The translations under genes were made by a program, and so were the position numbers. From Anaerolineales bacterium (GTDB taxonomy: Bacteria; Chloroflexota; Anaerolineae; Anaerolineales; Villigracilaceae): a DNA stretch of 56,310 bases. Position 1 is the stretch's first letter. The number at the start of each line of letters is the position of its first letter. This document shows positions 51,901 to 56,310 of the stretch, one piece after another. The stretch is taken from contig JAGVAO010000194.1 of NCBI GenBank assembly GCA_020060235.1, positions 1 through 56,310 on the forward strand. The letters run 5' to 3'. Below the pieces are notes generated by a model. The model saw nothing but the letters and a program-made list of their open reading frames with translations, was not told where the DNA came from and ran no database searches.

Positions 51901-53631
51901 CAGGCCGTTGGTCAGCAGGATGATTTCGCGTCCGTCGCGAGTCAGGTTGCGATTTTCATAGTCAATCATGCGCTCCTGCTTGTCGAGACGTTCGGCCATG
52001 AACGGTGCAACACGTTCGGACTCGTAGGCTGGCATGAAATCGGTGGGGCTTTTGCCGTACATTTCTTCCGGTTTGTAGCCCAACACGTCGAGTACCTTGT
52101 CTGAACAGTAGGTATATTTTCCTTCCAGGTTGATTTCCCATACCCAGTCGGCAGAGGCGAGCGCCACATCGCGGAAGCGGGTTTCGGAAATTTGAATGTC
52201 CTGATACAACCGCGCATTCTGGATGGCAATCGATACCTGCCCGGCCATGGCGGTCAGCAGGTCTCTGTGACGTTCGTTATACATGTTGGGCGTGGTTGCG
52301 CTCTGGACAACGATTGCGCCGATGACCTCCTGGCCCAGCACCATCGGCACGCCCAGCCACGATTCGGGTATCGAGTCGTCACCCAATAGCAGGATTTCAA
52401 CGCCCAATTCCTCGGCGCGTTCCTTGACCCGGTCTTGGAGCAAAACCGGTTCCCGGCTGCGGAGCACCCTGGCGGTCAGTCCGTTTCCGATGCTGGTTTT
52501 TTCAATCGGGCTTGGCTGTCCATCAAAATAGATGGACGCAAAAGTCATCTCATCGGTTTCAGGGTGAAAGATGCTGACAAAAAAGTCTGTCGAATCCATC
52601 AGCCTGCTCGCATACCTGTGAACCGCTTCGGCAATTTCTTCGACCGAGAGCAGCGACGAGATTTCACGCGCCATTTCGTTGAGAACGGCCAGTTCCTCGT
52701 TTTGGGCCTCGGTTTGCTGGAAGAGCTGCGCATTTTGCAGGGCGATGGCCGCCTGACTGGCAACCGCCGAGAGCAGGTCTCGCTCTTGTTCGGTGTAGAG
52801 ATAGGGGGTTTCAGTGCTTTGGACGACGATTGCGCCCAGGGTTTTTGCGCCGATGACGAGCGGGATTCCGAGCCATGAAACGGCCGGCCTGGCGTTGCCC
52901 AGCGGGACAAATTCGATGCCGAGTTCCTGCATCTGGGCGGTTACATCCCCGTTGAGCAGGACTGGTCTGCGAGCGCGCAGGACGTAATCGGTAAGCCCGC
53001 TGCCCATCTTCCTATCGGGGTATTCAATGCGCTCGTTATTTACGGTAACAACCGGGAAAGAGAGTGTATCTTTCTCACTGTCAAGAATGGCAACAAAGAA
53101 ACTGGAAGTATTAATCAGTTGGCTGGTGTACTTATATGCGCTTTCGGCAACCTGTTGAACGTCCAATTGGGTCGCCAGTTCGCGGCCCATTTCGTTCAAT
53201 ATTTCCAGGTTGTTGTTTTGCCGCTGGGTTTGTTGGAAAAGTTTTGCGTTTTGTAGTGCCAGGGTCAATTGGTCGACGACATCGCGCAAGAGGGCCTGTT
53301 CTTCATTGTTCCACTTGCGGTCTTTTCCGTCAACAATTTCGATGCTGCTCCAGGTGTCGCCATCGGTGAACGGGATGGCAATGCTGGAAATGTTGTCGGC
53401 AGCAGATTCGGCAATCGTGACTGTTTTCCTGTCGAGGCCTTCCGGGAGCGTGAGCCTGCCTGTGTGCTTGTTGATTTGGCGCGGCGTTTCAGGCGATGCC
53501 TGTCCTGCCGACGGCGCTCGTTTGCGCGACGGTGTTTTTGCACCTGTGCCCGATGTTTCTTCGCTTTCAGGGCTGGCAATATCTGTAAATATTTTATTGA
53601 GCCGATTGCGAATCTTTTTGTTGTCTGACAT
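48958..53631 (-). CDS. Multi-GAF/PAS hybrid histidine kinase with two receivers
   Basis: A 1557-residue cytoplasmic protein with no membrane helix. Order, approximate: a partial GAF-like segment (70-135), GAF (150-305), GAF (320-480), PAS (490-605), GAF (620-760), PAS (770-880), GAF (900-1050), HisKA with His1079 (ANMSHELRTPLNSI), ATPase (LNLIANAAKFTEEG, DTGPGIAPED, GGTGLGLSICQRLVELHGG), then two receivers (CIDDDQQIINLY with TLDIMMPGVDG; IIDDSADDLRLIE with ILDLFMPDLDG). The first 60 residues are basic and disordered-looking (RKRAPSAGQASPET). Its start overlaps the end of parA by 38 bases, so the two are coupled. It probably integrates several small-molecule or redox inputs. Confidence 0.93.
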   Translation of the reverse strand: MSDNKKIRNRLNKIFTDIASPESEETSGTGAKTPSRKRAPSAGQASPETPRQINKHTGRLTLPEGLDRKTVTIAESAADNISSIAIPFTDGDTWSSIEIVDGKDRKWNNEEQALLRDVVDQLTLALQNAKLFQQTQRQNNNLEILNEMGRELATQLDVQQVAESAYKYTSQLINTSSFFVAILDSEKDTLSFPVVTVNNERIEYPDRKMGSGLTDYVLRARRPVLLNGDVTAQMQELGIEFVPLGNARPAVSWLGIPLVIGAKTLGAIVVQSTETPYLYTEQERDLLSAVASQAAIALQNAQLFQQTEAQNEELAVLNEMAREISSLLSVEEIAEAVHRYASRLMDSTDFFVSIFHPETDEMTFASIYFDGQPSPIEKTSIGNGLTARVLRSREPVLLQDRVKERAEELGVEILLLGDDSIPESWLGVPMVLGQEVIGAIVVQSATTPNMYNERHRDLLTAMAGQVSIAIQNARLYQDIQISETRFRDVALASADWVWEINLEGKYTYCSDKVLDVLGYKPEEMYGKSPTDFMPAYESERVAPFMAERLDKQERMIDYENRNLTRDGREIILLTNGLPILDDAGTMIGYRGVNKDITAQRLDEAIEEVIAEIVRAGVEAENVEKALELIHQGILRIVPAKNIYFSLYDRENEIISYPFKVDEKAPNPWRSGPPIHNLTHYVIRNDQPLFLTEEGINELNQKGEIDLVGEPAMQWMGIPLKTKEVIGMFATQTYDDSLTLTNDHFETLGRLAPQIATVVEKMLAEEALGKSEAELRALFNSMNDVIVVYNKEGRYVRIAPTNPSRLLMPAEELLGKTVKDVLSPDLQEIFLETIQRALQSKETIQVEYPLSIGGQKFWFDASVSQLSENEVFWVARDVTERKSAEEALRRQNEYLATATEVGRLITSTLDMPTLFNRTANLLRNRFGYYHVSIFTVEENGFNAVLREATGDAGEEMKNRQHSLAVGSKSIIGYVTGNGKTLVVNNTAIDPIHRPNPLLPETRAEAGIPLKIGSRVIGALDIQAREVGAFLDEDIAVLETLADQIAVALDNARSYELAQQAVNEMRELDRIKSQFLANMSHELRTPLNSIIGFSRVILKGIDGPINEQQHQDLSAIYNSGQHLLNLINDVLDLSKIEAGKMELAIEEINIVDTINSVMSTAAGLVKDKQVRLEKEIASNIPAVRGDAMRIRQVLLNLIANAAKFTEEGVITIEAKPHTTSTGLQEVLISVHDTGPGIAPEDQSKLFQAFSQVDSSPTRKSGGTGLGLSICQRLVELHGGRIGVHSVVNEGSTFYFTIPVYHQESQQENGKEGKIILCIDDDQQIINLYERYLKPQGYQVVPLMNPANAKDTIKRLRPYAVTLDIMMPGVDGWQVLAEIKADPEIRDVPVIVCSIVEEEEKGFSLGASDYLVKPILQDELLLSLNRLNGDGMIRDVLIIDDSADDLRLIERIIAEKEAYHPILAQGGQKGWELISQKKPHAIILDLFMPDLDGFTILERLKTSADLRDIPVLVISGADLKDEEKAKLSNLGKTMLQKGMLEQDELFSTLDKALKRLDAKH

Positions 53632-54385
53632 ATTCCATTAACTCCTCGGCAAGAACCCGGTATTGTTGCGCGCCCCGGCTTTTGGGCCGGTATTGAGAAA
53701 TCGGCACGCCGACAATCGGGCTTTCACGCAGGCGGGTATCAATTTCTACCACCGATGAAAATAACCCGGAACCAAATGTTTGCTGTAATTGTTCGCGAAT
53801 GACCCTGTGGGTGCGGTTGCGCTGGTCCAGAAGGGTTATCAGGATGCGATAGGCAAGGTCGGGATTGGTTTCCTTGCGCACCCTTCTAATCATGACCATC
53901 ATATCGCGCAGGGCGTAGGCCGAAAAATATTCGGCCTGGGTGGGGATAATCAACAGGTCAGACGCAGTCAGGGCGTTCATGGTTACCGCCCCCATGGATG
54001 GCGGGCAGTCGAAAATCACATAGTCGTAATCATCCAGCCCGGCCTGGTGAAGGGCCTCGCGCAGAATGAACTGGTAGTTAATACGCACTGGCAGGAAGTG
54101 CTCTGCATCTGACATTCGCGCGCCGCAGGGAACAATCGACATGTTTTCGGTATTGGTTTTGTTGATGGCGTCCCTGAGAGGCAGGCCTTCGAGCAAAATC
54201 AGGCTGCTGTTCTGGGTTACGTTGCCGGGTTCGATGCTGTTTGCCAGGCTCAGGTTGGCCTGGGGGTCAAGGTCGATGAGCAAGACATGTTTTCCCAGTT
54301 CGGCCAGCGACGCGCCGAGCGAGAAGGTTGTGGTGGTCTTGGCGACCCCGCCTTTTTCGTTGGATACCGCAATTGTGTAAGTCAT
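53594..54385 (-). CDS. ParA/Soj-family ATPase
   Basis: A 263-residue ATPase with the deviant Walker A KGGVAKTTT (11-19), Walker A' LLIDLDPQANLS and Walker B YVIFDCPPSMG. Such ATPases form gradients on the nucleoid and place plasmids, chromosomes, chemoreceptor arrays or enzyme complexes. No ParB, parS-like repeat or replication gene is near it, so partitioning of DNA is not supported. Its position between a membrane GAF sensor and a hybrid kinase, coupled by overlap to the latter, points to positioning of a sensory complex. Separated from the sensor gene by 35 bases. Confidence 0.92.
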   Translation of the reverse strand: MTYTIAVSNEKGGVAKTTTTFSLGASLAELGKHVLLIDLDPQANLSLANSIEPGNVTQNSSLILLEGLPLRDAINKTNTENMSIVPCGARMSDAEHFLPVRINYQFILREALHQAGLDDYDYVIFDCPPSMGAVTMNALTASDLLIIPTQAEYFSAYALRDMMVMIRRVRKETNPDLAYRILITLLDQRNRTHRVIREQLQQTFGSGLFSSVVEIDTRLRESPIVGVPISQYRPKSRGAQQYRVLAEELMEYVRQQKDSQSAQ

Positions 54386-54420
54386 GCTTTATCTCCGGGT
54401 GGTGAAACAAAGCCGGTCTA

Positions 54421-56208
54421 TTAACTCTCTGCCTGGTTGCCGGTTGCGCTGTCGGGTTCGTTTTCCATTCCCTTGACGCGGACATCGCGCACATTGAGCG
54501 CGTTCTTGATTTCTGACAGGGCGATGGCAAGCATTTCCTGCGGGTCATTGGTGCTTCTAATCTTGGTGGTGATGGTCGATACCGCCCTTTCGCGCTCGGC
54601 GCGCCGGGTGGTTTCTTCAAAAAGCCGCGCGTTTTCTGCCGAGATAGCCAGGCGGTCGGTGACTGACTGCACCAGTTCGATTTCGTCCTTGCTCCAGGCT
54701 TTCTCGCCCGGCTGGCGGATGTTGACAATACCCAAAATCTCGCCGCGTAATTTAATTGGGACAACCAGCGAAGACTTGTCGTTTTCATCCTGATGAACCA
54801 TCACTGCGCCCGATTCGAGGGCCTGCTCGAACTCCGGCTTCTGGAGAGGCTCAACAAGTGGGGCGGCGCCGGTGATTTTATATTGGAAGCCGGAAAACTT
54901 TTCGTCGCTTGCAATGCGGCCCCATTCAGAGCGCAGGTATTGGCGGTAAATCGTTTCCGATTCGCCCAGGGATTTCTGGGTATCTTCGAGCAGGCGCACG
55001 TTCTCAATCGCAATGGCAATCTGGTCTGCGAGCGCGGCAAAGACCTCGCTATCTTCCCTGGAGAAGGCGTTCGCTTCTTTACTCTGGATGTCGATGACGC
55101 CAATCACCTGGTTCGAAATTTTTAGCGCGGCGGCCATCTCCGAGCGGGTTTCCGGCAGGTCGGGGTTGTTGAAAAAGATGGCGTCGTCGCCTGTGTCCAG
55201 CGCTACGCGGGTGCTTCCGGTATAGGCTACGTTGCCGACGATGCCTGTCTCGCCGATTTTCAGTCGATGGTTGCGCGCCAGCATCTTCTTGCCGCCTTCG
55301 CTGTTGGCTGCGCTGAGAATGGTGTAGTGGTTGGCTTCGTCGTTTAGGAAGATGCCGACATGGTAATAGCCCAATTGCTCGCTCACCAGTTGGGCGAGGG
55401 TGTCGAAAAGGGTTTCAAGGTCCTGGATATTGGCGACATAACGCGCCACGTCAGCAATGGTCTGGAATTGTTTGGCGCGTCTCTGGTTGGTTCTCACTTG
55501 TTCGGTGAGTTGTTCCGATTTTGTTTCCAGTTCGGCAGTGCGCTCATTGATGCGCTCTTCCAGCTCTTGTTGCAGCCTGATGAGTTCGGTATTAATTTCC
55601 TTTTGCTGCTCGACGCTCTTTTGGGCAAAGGTAACGCTTTGATTTAGCCGGTTCAAAAGAGTAATTTGAATTACAGCGGTAACCAGGGGCGCAACAATGC
55701 CAATCAAGACAATGTCGGTCAGGTCTGTTAATTCGCTAAACCGGTTAACCAATATGCCCTGCGCCTCAAGGATGCCCATGAGAACAGTTGTGACCGATAC
55801 CAATGCCGCAAAAATCAAGGCTCCCTTTGCGCCCATTGTAAGGCTGCCGAAAATAATAACAACAATAAAGATTACGACTGAAGAGTCGTGCAGACCGTTT
55901 GCGCGAGCTGCGATGACGGAGACGGCAATCAGGATTGCCAGCGGTGAGATGAAACGGGCCGGGAAGGTGGTTCCCCTGAGCAATAATGCGCCGCTGATAT
56001 TGAGCAATATCCAGAGCACACCAACGATTCCGGCCTGGATGAACAGGCCCTGCGTAATTGTAAATATACCTACTGCAATGGTTGCGACATAAATTACCAA
56101 CGTAATGTTGCGTAACATGCGCAGGTTGGCAGGGCTGTCCTGCTCGACCTCGGATTTTTCCGTGAAGGTTTTTACCAGCCAGGCCTGAATAAGCGACAAA
56201 AATTGCAT
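54421..56208 (-). CDS. Membrane-anchored double-GAF sensor protein without kinase domain
   Basis: A 595-residue protein. Residues about 32-190 form six hydrophobic helices. A long coiled coil (about 195-250, EINTELIRLQQELEERI) follows. Then GAF 1 (about 260-400; GYYHVGIFLNDEANHY, ADQIAIAIENVRLLEDT) and GAF 2 (about 420-560, VVPIKLRGEILGIVNIR, DRLAISAENARLFEE), and a short helical tail. There is no HisKA, ATPase, GGDEF or cyclase domain, so the signal must pass to a partner, most simply the hybrid kinase two genes on. AAAGG precedes ATG. Confidence 0.9.
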   Translation of the reverse strand: MQFLSLIQAWLVKTFTEKSEVEQDSPANLRMLRNITLVIYVATIAVGIFTITQGLFIQAGIVGVLWILLNISGALLLRGTTFPARFISPLAILIAVSVIAARANGLHDSSVVIFIVVIIFGSLTMGAKGALIFAALVSVTTVLMGILEAQGILVNRFSELTDLTDIVLIGIVAPLVTAVIQITLLNRLNQSVTFAQKSVEQQKEINTELIRLQQELEERINERTAELETKSEQLTEQVRTNQRRAKQFQTIADVARYVANIQDLETLFDTLAQLVSEQLGYYHVGIFLNDEANHYTILSAANSEGGKKMLARNHRLKIGETGIVGNVAYTGSTRVALDTGDDAIFFNNPDLPETRSEMAAALKISNQVIGVIDIQSKEANAFSREDSEVFAALADQIAIAIENVRLLEDTQKSLGESETIYRQYLRSEWGRIASDEKFSGFQYKITGAAPLVEPLQKPEFEQALESGAVMVHQDENDKSSLVVPIKLRGEILGIVNIRQPGEKAWSKDEIELVQSVTDRLAISAENARLFEETTRRAERERAVSTITTKIRSTNDPQEMLAIALSEIKNALNVRDVRVKGMENEPDSATGNQAES

Positions 56209-56219
56209 AGTGATACCTT

Positions 56220-56310
56220 TTATCCCTGTTCGTTATTCTCGCGGAACTGGATGACGATTTCAGAGCCGGGCAGGGCGCGGCCCAGTTCTTCCACTGTGGT
56301 TTGTAGGATG
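56220..56310 (-). CDS. C-terminus of a GAF-sensor-like protein, cut by window edge
   Basis: The last 29 codons of a minus-strand gene whose start lies beyond the window. It ends TTVEELGRALPGSEIVIQF then RENNEQG and stops at 56220-56222. VEELGRALPGSE followed by an alternating strand is the usual end of GAF-type sensors in this kind of genome, so it is probably another member of the same sensory operon. It is 11 bases upstream of the next gene's ATG. Confidence 0.6.
   Translation of the reverse strand, partial: ILQTTVEELGRALPGSEIVIQFRENNEQG

Noticed and set aside
53594-54385. ParA as evidence of a plasmid or chromosome partition locus
   Set aside because: No ParB, no parS-like repeats, no replication gene; neighbours are sensory proteins.

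Overview
The window looks like chromosomal DNA of a Chloroflexota bacterium, most likely class Anaerolineae. This is inferred from the mix of gene families and the fairly GC-rich, densely packed coding; no rRNA or other marker fixes it. The supporting pattern is several GT-C (family 39-like) membrane glycosyltransferases, a eukaryotic-type Ser/Thr kinase fused to an AAA-type ATPase, long GAF/PAS histidine kinases, the indirect (GatCAB) route to Gln-tRNA/Asn-tRNA, TrmFO, and many ATGA stop/start overlaps. I see no tRNA, rRNA, CRISPR array, insertion sequence or prophage. No stretch over 300 bases lacks a gene. LAYOUT. 1-10908 (minus strand) runs from an acyl-CoA dehydrogenase through a 1730-residue double GT-C protein, a zinc-type MDR dehydrogenase, a second GT-C protein and a small membrane protein to an acyl-CoA carboxylase beta subunit cut by the window edge. 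11130-14717 (plus) is the kinase-ATPase-TPR protein. 14763-20297 (plus) starts from a good promoter: cysH, gatC, gatA, an internally duplicated DUF4870-type protein, gatB and a Rieske protein. 20420-24493 (plus) holds a third GT-C protein, then a tightly overlapped run of CPBP protease, GNAT, ComEA-like protein, methyltransferase and an unknown protein. 24506-32482 (minus) carries DUF2007, YwiC-like, a lipoprotein hydrolase, pepF, a small membrane protein, hflX, a soluble histidine kinase and an M28/glutaminyl-cyclase-like lipoprotein. 32716-37628 (mostly plus) is a patch of small and unknown genes: membrane proteins, a lone receiver, a 23-residue ORF with a strong ribosome site, DUF4190, YkgJ, VF530, a HAD phosphatase, and a lower-GC pair including a membrane HExxH protein. 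37633-42584 (minus) holds trmFO and a CHASE2-cyclase overlapping a FecR/beta-propeller lipoprotein. 42658-46156 (plus) is a three-gene kinase/hybrid/regulator operon. 46153-56310 (minus) holds an EamA transporter, a threonine synthase fused to a receiver domain, a 1557-residue hybrid kinase, a ParA ATPase, a membrane GAF sensor and the tail of one more upstream protein. HOW THE GENES FIT TOGETHER. Housekeeping operons (GatCAB, sulfur assimilation, tRNA modification, HflX) alternate with signalling genes. The most novel part is the right end. There a ParA ATPase sits between a membrane GAF sensor without a kinase domain and a multi-GAF/PAS hybrid kinase, and next to them is a threonine synthase carrying a C-terminal receiver domain. 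Together these suggest a spatially organised sensory complex with an unusual enzyme output; this is inference from gene order and domain content.
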